8,196 nucleotides of DNA from Candidatus Heimdallarchaeota archaeon. Lineage in GTDB: Archaea > Asgardarchaeota > Heimdallarchaeia > Heimdallarchaeales > Heimdallarchaeaceae. How positions within the stretch are numbered: position 1 is the stretch's first letter; every line of letters begins with the position of its first letter. Of the stretch, positions 1 to 6,075 are shown piece by piece. The position numbers and the translations under genes were made by a program. Below the pieces are notes generated by a model. It saw only the letters and a list, made by a program, of their open reading frames with translations. It made no database searches and was not told the origin of the DNA. The stretch spans positions 1-8,196 of the forward strand of contig JAGLOH010000081.1 in assembly GCA_023139025.1 (NCBI GenBank). The letters are read 5' to 3'.

Positions 1-309
1 AGATTCACTAATCTCCTTATCTTTGCTTACGTCCGACATCCAGTATCTTTAGGTATGATGCTTATTTCAATATCAATGATATTCTATATTCATTCATTGT
101 TATCGAATTTACTTGCTGGTGTTGCTTTTTTGGTTTTCATGTTTTCATCGTTTGAAAAAGATACTTTTTTCAAAGAGCTGTATGGATATCCATACAAAGT
201 ATATTCAAAAACAGTTCCAAGATTCAACTTTGTTCATGGATTGATTAAAGCGCTTATTGCGAGCAAAAAAGTTCAAGATGAGAGTAGAAGTGATCTTTTA
301 GATTCATAA
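1..309 (+). CDS. Isoprenylcysteine carboxyl methyltransferase / PEMT-like membrane methyltransferase, 3' fragment
   Basis: The reading frame is open from base 1, so the gene begins upstream of the window and only its last 102 residues are visible. Residues 10-20 read YVRHPVSLGMM, the RHP-containing SAM-binding signature of the ICMT/phospholipid methyltransferase superfamily. A hydrophobic stretch follows at about residues 17-50. After it come E52 and then YGYPYKVYSKTVPRF (61-75), matching the family's conserved C-terminal 'fG..Y..Y...VPRf' block. Family members are integral membrane enzymes that methylate prenylated cysteines, phospholipid head groups or other small substrates; the substrate cannot be told from this fragment. 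An ATG at base 55 would cut off the RHP motif, so it is an internal Met and not the start. The gene ends 27 bases from the convergent Lrp/AsnC gene. The family call is good; the exact function is open. Confidence 0.8.
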   Translation, partial: RFTNLLIFAYVRHPVSLGMMLISISMIFYIHSLLSNLLAGVAFLVFMFSSFEKDTFFKELYGYPYKVYSKTVPRFNFVHGLIKALIASKKVQDESRSDLLDS

Positions 310-336
310 GAAGAGGTTACTTGGACTATTCTTAAT

Positions 337-789
337 CTACTTAATTATATCTGTAAGTATAGCTGGGCATATGTCGGTTATACCATCAATTGTTTCTATT
401 TTGGACATAAAAGAAGCTAATTTATCATCATCTTCAAACCAACATTCAAGCATGATCATATGATCGCCATTTGAGGAATAAATTCTTAAGATATCTGAAT
501 CTCGTTTTAGTTTTTGGATCGTGGATATATATCTTTGTGGTGTTGTATCAATACCTATTAAGACCTTAATTCCATATCCAAGCTTTCTAGGATTTATCTC
601 AACTGTGTAACCCTCTATGATACCTTCGTTTTCCATACGTTTAACTCGTTTTCGTATTGCAGTTTCAGTAACCTCTAACTCTTTAGCAATTTCAACAAAA
701 GTTCTTCGTCCATCGTTTATAAGAATCTTGATGATATCTACGTCTGTAATCTTATTTTTGAGATTTGTATGGTTTGATAATCGAACCAT
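337..789 (-). CDS. Lrp/AsnC family transcriptional regulator
   Basis: This 150-residue protein has the standard Lrp/AsnC architecture. An N-terminal winged helix-turn-helix spans about residues 15-62; its recognition region is VTETAIRKRVKRMENEGII (40-58). A C-terminal RAM ligand-binding domain spans about 72-148, with the glycine-containing turn at SSNGDHMIML (105-114). Such proteins assemble as dimers to octamers and bind AT-rich inverted repeats, often responding to an amino acid or small metabolite; the ligand here is unknown. The ATG at 789 is chosen because it lies about 26 bases downstream of the TATA box at 812-819, which fits a leaderless transcript. The gene is divergent from the peroxiredoxin gene with only 60 bases between the starts, so control of itself and of the peroxidase is the natural hypothesis. 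It is full length for the family and has no visible defect. Confidence 0.93.
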   Translation of the reverse strand: MVRLSNHTNLKNKITDVDIIKILINDGRRTFVEIAKELEVTETAIRKRVKRMENEGIIEGYTVEINPRKLGYGIKVLIGIDTTPQRYISTIQKLKRDSDILRIYSSNGDHMIMLECWFEDDDKLASFMSKIETIDGITDICPAILTDIIK

Positions 790-798
790 AATGTTTTG

Positions 799-819
799 AT
801 ATTCGGAAATATTTATAAA
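799..819. promoter_or_regulatory. Shared divergent promoter with palindromic TATA box and candidate operator
   Basis: The octamer TTTATAAA at 812-819 is its own reverse complement. Its centre is about 26 bases from the Lrp/AsnC ATG at 789 and about 34 bases from the peroxiredoxin ATG at 850. On the + strand it is preceded by GGAAAT (805-810), which fits the archaeal BRE pattern; the minus-strand flank fits less well. An inverted repeat, ATATT-CGGA-AATAT (799-812), abuts the TATA box and could be an operator for the divergent Lrp-type regulator. The positions are seen directly; the function is inferred. Confidence 0.6.
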
Positions 820-840
820 AAGCTATTCCTTCAACAAAAT

Positions 841-846
841 GGTGAT
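841..846 (+). promoter_or_regulatory. Ribosome binding site deciding the peroxiredoxin start
   Basis: GGTGAT matches the 3' half of the archaeal Shine-Dalgarno sequence GGAGGTGAT and sits three bases before the ATG at 850. It favours this ATG over the in-frame TTG at 796, which lies upstream of the TATA box. The transcript would have a very short leader that begins near this site. Confidence 0.65.
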
Positions 847-849
847 AAA

Positions 850-1518
850 ATGTCACTTAAAGAGTATGAAGAAACTGGAAAAATCCCATTAATTAATACA
901 CGATTTCCTAAAATGGTTGTAAATACAACACATGGTATGAAAAAATTACCGGGTGATTATGAGGGTAAATGGCTTATTCTTTTCAGTCATCCTGCTGATT
1001 ACACACCTGTTTGTACCACAGAATTTGTTTCTTTCCAGAAACATTTTGATGAATTTCAAGCAATGAATGTTGAACTACTAGGTCTAAGCATTGATCAAGT
1101 ATATAGTCACATTAAATGGATGGATTGGATTAAGGAAAATCTGGATGTAGAAATTAAATTTCCTATAATTGCAGATCATGGGGAAGTGGCAAGACAATTA
1201 GGAATGTTACATGCAAAAGGCAGTAATACAGTTCGTGCTGTTTTTATTATTGATACTAAGATGATTATTAGAGCAATACTTTACTATCCTTCAGAACTTG
1301 GACGAAATATGAAAGAAATAATTCGTATGATTAAAGCATTGAAAATAGCAACTAAGCACGATGTTGCCATGCCTGCTAATTGGCCTCAGAACGAACTTTT
1401 TGGGGATGATGTTATTGTTCCTCCTGCTGGTGACGTAGAAACAGCTAAGAAAAGATTGGAAGATAATTCTATAACCTGTCTTGATTGGTGGCTATGCCAT
1501 AAAAAGAATCCTGAATAG
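850..1518 (+). CDS. Peroxiredoxin (thiol peroxidase), archaeal Prx6-like type
   Basis: This 222-residue protein reduces hydrogen peroxide and organic hydroperoxides in the cytoplasm. The peroxidatic site is HPADYTPVCTTEF (47-59) with C55, and the conserved active-site Arg is R129 in TVRAVFIID. The C-terminal arm carries CLDWWLC with C210 and C216, a six-residue spacing that matches the paired C-terminal cysteines of archaeal peroxidases such as the Aeropyrum pernix enzyme, where they take part in disulfide formation. Length and domain order (thioredoxin-like AhpC/TSA core, then a C-terminal dimerisation domain) match that group. The start is set at ATG 850 by the SD at 841-846; extension to TTG 796 would translate the TATA box. 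The gene is divergent from an Lrp/AsnC regulator and followed by a T-rich tract, so it is probably monocistronic. Confidence 0.96.
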   Translation: MSLKEYEETGKIPLINTRFPKMVVNTTHGMKKLPGDYEGKWLILFSHPADYTPVCTTEFVSFQKHFDEFQAMNVELLGLSIDQVYSHIKWMDWIKENLDVEIKFPIIADHGEVARQLGMLHAKGSNTVRAVFIIDTKMIIRAILYYPSELGRNMKEIIRMIKALKIATKHDVAMPANWPQNELFGDDVIVPPAGDVETAKKRLEDNSITCLDWWLCHKKNPE

Positions 1519-1524
1519 ACAATC

Positions 1525-1546
1525 TATTCTCTTTTTCTTCTTTTTT
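1525..1546 (+). terminator. T-rich tract after the peroxiredoxin gene
   Basis: A pyrimidine-rich stretch with runs of five and six T lies just after the stop at 1518 and before the hydrolase promoter. Archaeal RNA polymerase commonly stops at such U-tracts without a hairpin. No strong stem is visible. Confidence 0.5.
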
Positions 1547-1569
1547 AAGAAGATACTAATATTTCTTAA

Positions 1570-1584
1570 GGAAATGCATATAAT
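1570..1584 (+). promoter_or_regulatory. BRE/TATA promoter of the hydrolase gene, probably leaderless
   Basis: GGAAAT (1570-1575) is followed by the TATA-like CATATAAT (1577-1584), whose centre is about 25 bases from the ATG at 1605. No Shine-Dalgarno sequence precedes that ATG, which suggests a leaderless mRNA. The GGAAAT hexamer is the same one that precedes the peroxiredoxin TATA box. Confidence 0.55.
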
Positions 1585-1604
1585 TCCCTAATATATTTCC
1601 ACTC

Positions 1605-2444
1605 ATGACTAAAATAGAATACATTCAAATCAAAGATGATCCAAAGATTGAAGTGCGAGTGGCTAAATTCTATACAAAAAATGAGAAATATAAATCTCGT
1701 CATATAATAGTTATTCCAGGTTGGTTAAACACAATTGATGAATTTAATAAAATGGCTATAAATCTTTCAAATTATGGTAATATCTATATCTATGAGCCAA
1801 GAGGTTATGGAAAATCTAAAACACCTCATAAAAAAGGAATTTTCACTCCTGATGCATATAATAAAGAGCTAGGAACCATAATTAAAGCTCTTAAATTAAA
1901 TGAGAAAGAGTTCATACTTTTTGGAAGCTGTTCAGGGGCTTCTCAAGTATTCAATTACTATATAAATGAAAATGGCCTAAAACCAGATTTGATTGCTGCA
2001 ATTAGCCCTCAGGAAAAATATAAAACTCCCTTTTGGTTACCTGCTTTAGGTTTGTTACCCTCCTTTATTATGAGTTTTTTCCAAAAAATGATTATTTTCT
2101 TCTTGAATTTAATGCTGAAATTCAAAAAACCAGAAGAAACACAAAATGTGAGATGGGCTGCAAAACAGTTGAAAGAGAATGATGCATGGTGTCTTCGAAG
2201 ATATGTATTTGAGTTTGTAATCAACTATTCTGTTCAAGGAAGACTAAATGAAATAGAAATTCCTATGTTAATGTTTGTGGGAGAAGAAGATTATTTCGTT
2301 GATCCTGAAACTTCCAAGAAGTTCCTAAACAATGAGAACTCAAAAATTGTTGAATTAAAAACTGATTTCCATAGAATTCATATGGGTAATGAAGAAATAA
2401 TGGCAGAGGAATTTAACGACTTCCTACAGGAACTGGGTAGATAG
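1605..2444 (+). CDS. Alpha/beta hydrolase with a Cys in the nucleophile elbow
   Basis: This 279-residue protein has an alpha/beta hydrolase fold. VIPGW (36-40) stands where the HG oxyanion motif usually is, and YEPRGYGKS (63-71) matches the conserved 'D.rG.G.S' block. The nucleophile elbow is GSCSGA (107-112). The central residue of the G-x-Nu-x-G pattern is C109, where Ser is usual; dienelactone hydrolases are a known precedent for Cys. The acid is probably D229 in GEEDYF (226-231), and the base H256 or H259. Residues 143-172 form a strongly hydrophobic insert in the cap position, which may be a lid over a lipid-like substrate or a membrane contact. The substrate is unknown. The start fits a TATA box 25 bases upstream. 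The gene ends 15 bases from the convergent DegV gene. The fold is firm; the reaction is not assignable. Confidence 0.88.
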   Translation: MTKIEYIQIKDDPKIEVRVAKFYTKNEKYKSRHIIVIPGWLNTIDEFNKMAINLSNYGNIYIYEPRGYGKSKTPHKKGIFTPDAYNKELGTIIKALKLNEKEFILFGSCSGASQVFNYYINENGLKPDLIAAISPQEKYKTPFWLPALGLLPSFIMSFFQKMIIFFLNLMLKFKKPEETQNVRWAAKQLKENDAWCLRRYVFEFVINYSVQGRLNEIEIPMLMFVGEEDYFVDPETSKKFLNNENSKIVELKTDFHRIHMGNEEIMAEEFNDFLQELGR

Positions 2445-2459
2445 AGTATTTTCAAAGCT

Positions 2460-3323
2460 TTATTCTAAAGAAGGAAGCAAAGAAACAATAATTGTACCCA
2501 TTCCAGTGTTACTTCCTATAATAGGAGATGCAGAAGTTATGAAGTCTCTATTAATATTTCTAGCTTTCTTTAGTTTTTCTGAGATAAATTGGGCTCCTTT
2601 AAAATTCTCAACATGAGAAATCACTAAATCATACTTGATGTTCTCGTCTGTTCCTTTTATAGCAAGTTTCAGTAATTTCCTCAGCATGCCTTTCTTACTG
2701 AAAAATACAGGTATTGTTGATACTAGTTTTCCTGGTCTCTCCATTTGAGCAATGGGTTTAACACCTATTATTTTAGTTAAGTAAAGAATTGATTTTGATT
2801 TAATTCTTCCTGATTTATAGATATTATCCATCGTATGAAATCCAACATTAAGATAATATTTTGTCTTTAGATCTTCTATAATTTCAATTATTTCTTCAAC
2901 GGTTTTTCCCTTTTGAGCCAATTCGGAAATGTAGAGAGCCATTAAACCTTGAACACCAGAGGCTGATTCTGTATTTATTAGTGTTGCATTTTCCTTAAAT
3001 CTCCTAATTGCAAGTCTATAAGCAGAAAATGTTGAACCGCTAAGCTCTGCTGCAACAGAAATACAGAAAACATGGTCATACTTTTTATTTATAAGACTTT
3101 CATCAATCAAATTTAGAAAATCAATAGCTTCTGGATTAGCAGATGAAGGTAGAGAATCAGATTTTTTTAGATATTTATAAAAATCCTCAAATGATATATC
3201 AACTCCAAGTTTCACTGATTTATCTTCAAGAATGACAATATGTGGCACAGAGGATATATTATGTTCTTTCATTATTTCATCCGGTAAATCGGCAGCTGAA
3301 TCAGTTATTACTTTTATTTTCAA
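2460..3323 (-). CDS. DegV family (fatty-acid-binding) protein
   Basis: This 287-residue protein belongs to the DegV/FakB family, whose bacterial members bind a fatty acid and present it to a fatty acid kinase. The family landmarks run in order: an N-terminal ITDSAADLP (6-14), the LPSSANP loop (58-64), SGSTFSA (95-101), NTESASGVQG (117-126), YKSGRIKSK (169-177), VKPI (188-191), and a C-terminal GSNTGMGT (270-277). A TTG at 3323 is taken as the start because it places KIKVITDSA at the N-terminus, as in the family. The frame stays open to 3566, but that extension would overlap the adenine deaminase gene and adds residues unlike DegV. No convincing SD is visible; TTTTTTACA at about 3351-3359 on the minus strand could be a TATA element for a short-leader mRNA. 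The role in an organism with presumably isoprenoid lipids is unclear. Confidence 0.9.
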   Translation of the reverse strand: MKIKVITDSAADLPDEIMKEHNISSVPHIVILEDKSVKLGVDISFEDFYKYLKKSDSLPSSANPEAIDFLNLIDESLINKKYDHVFCISVAAELSGSTFSAYRLAIRRFKENATLINTESASGVQGLMALYISELAQKGKTVEEIIEIIEDLKTKYYLNVGFHTMDNIYKSGRIKSKSILYLTKIIGVKPIAQMERPGKLVSTIPVFFSKKGMLRKLLKLAIKGTDENIKYDLVISHVENFKGAQFISEKLKKARNINRDFITSASPIIGSNTGMGTIIVSLLPSLE

Positions 3324-3378
3324 TAGACTCAGCCAGAAGTTAAACAGTAATGTAAAAAACCTTTTGGGAAAAACAAAT

Positions 3379-3416
3379 CTATAATTGACCAAATAGAATT
3401 CTGAAAACTTATAATA
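3379..3416 (+). promoter_or_regulatory. Candidate promoter region for adenine deaminase
   Basis: Two TATA-like elements lie between the divergent DegV and adenine deaminase genes. TCTATAATT (3379-3387) would give a leader of about 27 bases that includes the AGGAG at 3421-3425. CTTATAATA (3408-3416) has its centre about 24 bases before ATG 3436 and would give a leaderless mRNA. The sequence does not decide between them, but both favour ATG 3436 over ATG 3418. Confidence 0.4.
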
Positions 3417-3420
3417 GATG

Positions 3421-3425
3421 AGGAG
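3421..3425 (+). promoter_or_regulatory. Ribosome binding site favouring start 3436 of adenine deaminase
   Basis: AGGAG ends ten bases before the ATG at 3436. Aligned to GGAGGTGAT, this gives roughly the same offset as at the other SD-bearing genes here. It lies inside the reading frame if ATG 3418 were used, which argues against that upstream start. Confidence 0.5.
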
Positions 3426-3435
3426 AAATAACAAA

Positions 3436-5202
3436 ATGTTCGCGATGAATACAAAGGATATCATTGATAGTGCAATGGCTAAAATTAAAGCTGATGTAAT
3501 CTTACGAGGAGGAAAATATGTTAATGTGTTTACTAGAGAACTTCTTGAAGGAGATATCGTTGTCACGAGAGGGAAAATTGTTCATGTAGGTCTTCAAACT
3601 AATGAATTTGAAGACGAGAATACAAACATTATAGATGTAAATGGAAAAATTATTTGTCCTGGTTTGATAGAATCACACATACATATAGAATCTTCGATGC
3701 TAACTTTAACTGAATTTACTAAACTGGTAATAACTCATGGAACAACAGCTGCTGTCATAGATCCTCATGAAATAGCAAATGTTACAGGAGTAGAAGGATT
3801 AAATGTTTTACTGGATGAAGTTAAACAGCAGAAAATAAGGTATTTTGTTGAAGCTCCTTCTTGTGTGCCATCTCTTCCTGGATTTGAAACTTCTGGTAGT
3901 GAAATAACCGCAAAGGATATTGAAGAATTAATGAATAGAGATGAGATTTTTGCTTTAGCTGAAATGATGAATTATCCTGGAGTTTACCTTGGTTTTGATG
4001 AAGTTATTAGTAAAATTGAAGCAGCTAAAGAAGCTAATAAAATGATAGAAGGTCACGCTCCTCTGCTTTCAGGAAAGGAACTTCAAGCTTACATAGCATC
4101 TGGAATATGTTCAGATCATGAAGCATCATCGATTGATGAAGCTTTAGAAAAACTTCGTCTAGGAATGAAACTTCAAATAAGAGAGGGTTCATTTGCCAAA
4201 GATTTGGTTAATATAATCTATAAATTAAAAGATTATAAAATAGATACTCGAAATATTCTAATTTCAACTGATGATAGAAATCCAATAGATTTACTACAAA
4301 AAGGCCATCTTGATTATACTTATCACCTTCTAATTAATACTGGAATTGATCCTCTGGAAGCTATTCAGATGCTAACAATAAATCCTGCTAATCATCTTAA
4401 AGTAGATGATGAAATTGGCAGTTTGGGACCTGGAAAGAATGCAGACTTGATTGTGGTAGATAATTTACAAGAATTCAATGTTGAACTAGTACTAATTGCT
4501 GGAGAAATTGTGGTAGAAGATGGAAGAATTGATTATGATTTTGAAAAACCCAGTTACCCAAATTTCATTCTAGACACACTAACAAAACTTCAAGTTCCAG
4601 AAATTGACGATTTAAAACTAAAAATAGCTGATGTAAAAACTGTTAATGTGAAAGTAATTTCTTTAAATGAACACTCCCTAATAACAGACCATACAAAGCA
4701 CACTTTGAAAGTTGAAAATGGTGTAATTCTTCCCGACTTAGAAAATGACGTTTTACCAATCGTTGTTATAAACAGACACTCCGCTGAGCAAAAAATCGGT
4801 AAAGGTTATGTTAAAGGATTGGGAATTAAAGGAGGTGCTATAGCTAGTACTGTTGCACATGATTGTCATCAATTAATATGTGTGGGAACAGATTATCCTT
4901 CTATGTTGAAAGCTATTGAAGCTATTAAAGAATCAAAGGGTGGACAAGTGGTTGTCTTTAAGGAAAAAATTACTGTTCTTCCTCTAGAATTTGCTGGAAT
5001 AATGAGTACTAGACCTTTTGAGGAAGTTGTTTCAAAGACTCAACAGTTGCACAAATCTTTAGAAGATTTGAAAACAACAATTTCTGATCCATTTATGGCA
5101 CTTGCGTTCGTATCCTTACCAGTAATTCCACATTTAAAAATTACAGATCATGGGTTGATAGATGTAGATATAATGACCAAAGTTTCAGTAATTGAAGATT
5201 AA
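3436..5202 (+). CDS. ade: Adenine deaminase
   Basis: This 588-residue amidohydrolase converts adenine to hypoxanthine and ammonia in purine salvage. Motifs appear in family order: PGLIESHIHIESS (75-87) with metal ligands H81 and H83; GTTAAVIDPHEIANVTG (102-118); EAPSCVPS (139-146); the carboxylate E176 in LAEMMNYPGV; EGHAPLLSGKEL (205-216) with H207; SDHE (226-229) with H228; STDD (277-280) ahead of a GH at 290-291; then GSLGPGKNADLIV (328-340). The C-terminal adenine deaminase domain (about 400-588) contains GGAIASTVAHDCHQ (466-479), where Cys-His-Gln stands in place of the more usual Ser-His-Asn. The length is normal for prokaryotic Ade. ATG 3436 is preferred because AGGAG lies upstream; ATG 3418 would add six residues and ATG 3445 would remove three. 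The gene is divergent from degV, and AMP phosphorylase, which produces adenine, lies 2 kb downstream. Confidence 0.95.
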   Translation: MFAMNTKDIIDSAMAKIKADVILRGGKYVNVFTRELLEGDIVVTRGKIVHVGLQTNEFEDENTNIIDVNGKIICPGLIESHIHIESSMLTLTEFTKLVITHGTTAAVIDPHEIANVTGVEGLNVLLDEVKQQKIRYFVEAPSCVPSLPGFETSGSEITAKDIEELMNRDEIFALAEMMNYPGVYLGFDEVISKIEAAKEANKMIEGHAPLLSGKELQAYIASGICSDHEASSIDEALEKLRLGMKLQIREGSFAKDLVNIIYKLKDYKIDTRNILISTDDRNPIDLLQKGHLDYTYHLLINTGIDPLEAIQMLTINPANHLKVDDEIGSLGPGKNADLIVVDNLQEFNVELVLIAGEIVVEDGRIDYDFEKPSYPNFILDTLTKLQVPEIDDLKLKIADVKTVNVKVISLNEHSLITDHTKHTLKVENGVILPDLENDVLPIVVINRHSAEQKIGKGYVKGLGIKGGAIASTVAHDCHQLICVGTDYPSMLKAIEAIKESKGGQVVVFKEKITVLPLEFAGIMSTRPFEEVVSKTQQLHKSLEDLKTTISDPFMALAFVSLPVIPHLKITDHGLIDVDIMTKVSVIED

Positions 5203-5225
5203 ATCTTTAAATTCCCATTCATAAC

Positions 5226-5235
5226 ATTTTTAATT
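5226..5235 (+). promoter_or_regulatory. TATA-like element before the AlaX gene, probably leaderless
   Basis: TTTTTAATTT has its centre about 26 bases upstream of the ATG at 5257, and no good SD is present (only TTGAT close to the start). This is the spacing expected for transcription beginning at the start codon. The surrounding DNA is T-rich, so the motif could also arise by chance or be part of a terminator for adenine deaminase. Confidence 0.4.
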
Positions 5236-5256
5236 TCTCTGAATTTTATTTGATTC

Positions 5257-5976
5257 ATGACAGAATTACTTTTCCAACAAGATTCCTATCTAAAAGAATT
5301 TGAAGCAAAAATCATTGAAATCATTGAGGATTCAGTAATATTAGATAGAACAGCTTTTGCTCCAAAAGGTGGGGGTTTGACTTCAGATCTTGGAACTTTA
5401 TCATTTAATGATGGAAAGCAACTGGATGTTATTGAAGTTACTTCCAAAGGTGGGAAGATCTATCACAAGCTTTCATCAAATCCAGAAAACAAATATAGTG
5501 GAACATTAGTAAAGGGCATTTTAGATTGGGAGAGAAGGTACAAACAGATGAGGTTACATACAGTCTTACACTCAATTTCTAGCATTCTGTATAAAAAATA
5601 TGGCACAACTGTTACAGGCGGTAATATTACTCCTGAGAAGAGTAGGGTAGATTTTGATATTGATCATTTAAGGCAAGAACGAATTCAAGAAATTGAAACT
5701 AAAGTGAAGAAGATAATAGATAGTGATCATAAAGTATCTGTATCATTCTTAGAAAGAGAAGAAGCTCTGAAAGACCCGGACTTAATTAGAACAAAAGTTA
5801 ATCTAATTCCTGAGAATGTGAAGATTTTACGAATAGTTGATATTGAAAATATTGATCGCCAAGCTGATGGAGGAGTTCATGTGAAAAGTACAAAGGAAAT
5901 AGGTTCATTTGTACCTTTGAAAACTGAAAATAGAGGAAAGGACAAGAAGCGATTATACTTCACTGTTAAACCCTGA
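5257..5976 (+). CDS. alaX: Alanyl-tRNA editing protein AlaX (AlaX-M type)
   Basis: This 239-residue stand-alone editing protein is related to the editing half of alanyl-tRNA synthetase and hydrolyses mischarged Ser-tRNA(Ala) or Gly-tRNA(Ala). The N-terminal region has APKGGGLTSDLGTL (35-48), matching the glycine-rich 'GGQ..D.G' block of AlaX-M proteins. The zinc motif HTVLH gives H101 and H105. The C-terminal SAD domain block reads RQADGGVHVKSTKEIG (201-216) with H208. The position that holds the zinc-ligand Cys in the common CGGTH motif is D204 here. Length and domain order fit the medium-size AlaX class, which has the N-terminal domain but not the long C-terminal extension. The start fits a TATA-like element 26 bases upstream. 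It is probably transcribed alone, since T-rich DNA follows and 99 bases separate it from the next start. Confidence 0.93.
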   Translation: MTELLFQQDSYLKEFEAKIIEIIEDSVILDRTAFAPKGGGLTSDLGTLSFNDGKQLDVIEVTSKGGKIYHKLSSNPENKYSGTLVKGILDWERRYKQMRLHTVLHSISSILYKKYGTTVTGGNITPEKSRVDFDIDHLRQERIQEIETKVKKIIDSDHKVSVSFLEREEALKDPDLIRTKVNLIPENVKILRIVDIENIDRQADGGVHVKSTKEIGSFVPLKTENRGKDKKRLYFTVKP

Positions 5977-5978
5977 TT

Positions 5979-5998
5979 ATTTTCTCTAATATTTTTTC
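5979..5998 (+). terminator. T-rich tract after the AlaX gene
   Basis: Directly after the stop at 5976 comes a T-rich stretch with a run of six T at 5992-5997. It fits an archaeal U-tract terminator; no hairpin is evident. Confidence 0.45.
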
Positions 5999-6042
5999 TG
6001 TAGGATTAACCAATAAAGTTAATAATGTGTCCTATTCACGAT

Positions 6043-6056
6043 AAAACAAATATACT
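6043..6056 (+). promoter_or_regulatory. Candidate promoter of the membrane protein gene
   Basis: AAATATACT (6048-6056) resembles an archaeal TATA box and follows an A-rich BRE-like stretch. Its centre is about 24 bases before ATG 6076. GTGAT (6067-6071) also lies four bases ahead of that ATG and matches the SD. The gene could therefore be read from a leaderless mRNA, or from a longer one started further upstream. Confidence 0.35.
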
Positions 6057-6075
6057 AGTAAATTAAGTGATATTT

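Noticed and set aside
617..799. Short open frame on the + strand
   Set aside because: It lies antisense within the Lrp/AsnC gene, which has full family motifs; no own function or signal is visible.
796..849. Upstream TTG start for the peroxiredoxin
   Set aside because: It would place the TATA box inside the coding region; ATG 850 has GGTGAT three bases upstream and gives the normal family length.
2009..2224. Short open frame on the - strand
   Set aside because: It is antisense to the hydrolase gene, in a region coding for its cap; no motif supports it.
3418..3435. ATG 3418 as start of adenine deaminase
   Set aside because: The AGGAG ribosome binding site would lie inside the coding region, and TATA-like DNA ends only two bases before it; ATG 3436 fits better, though the six-residue difference is minor.
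3324..3566. N-terminal extension of the DegV reading frame by 81 residues
   Set aside because: It overlaps the adenine deaminase coding region, has no similarity to DegV, and the family N-terminus (ITDSA) begins just after the TTG at 3323.
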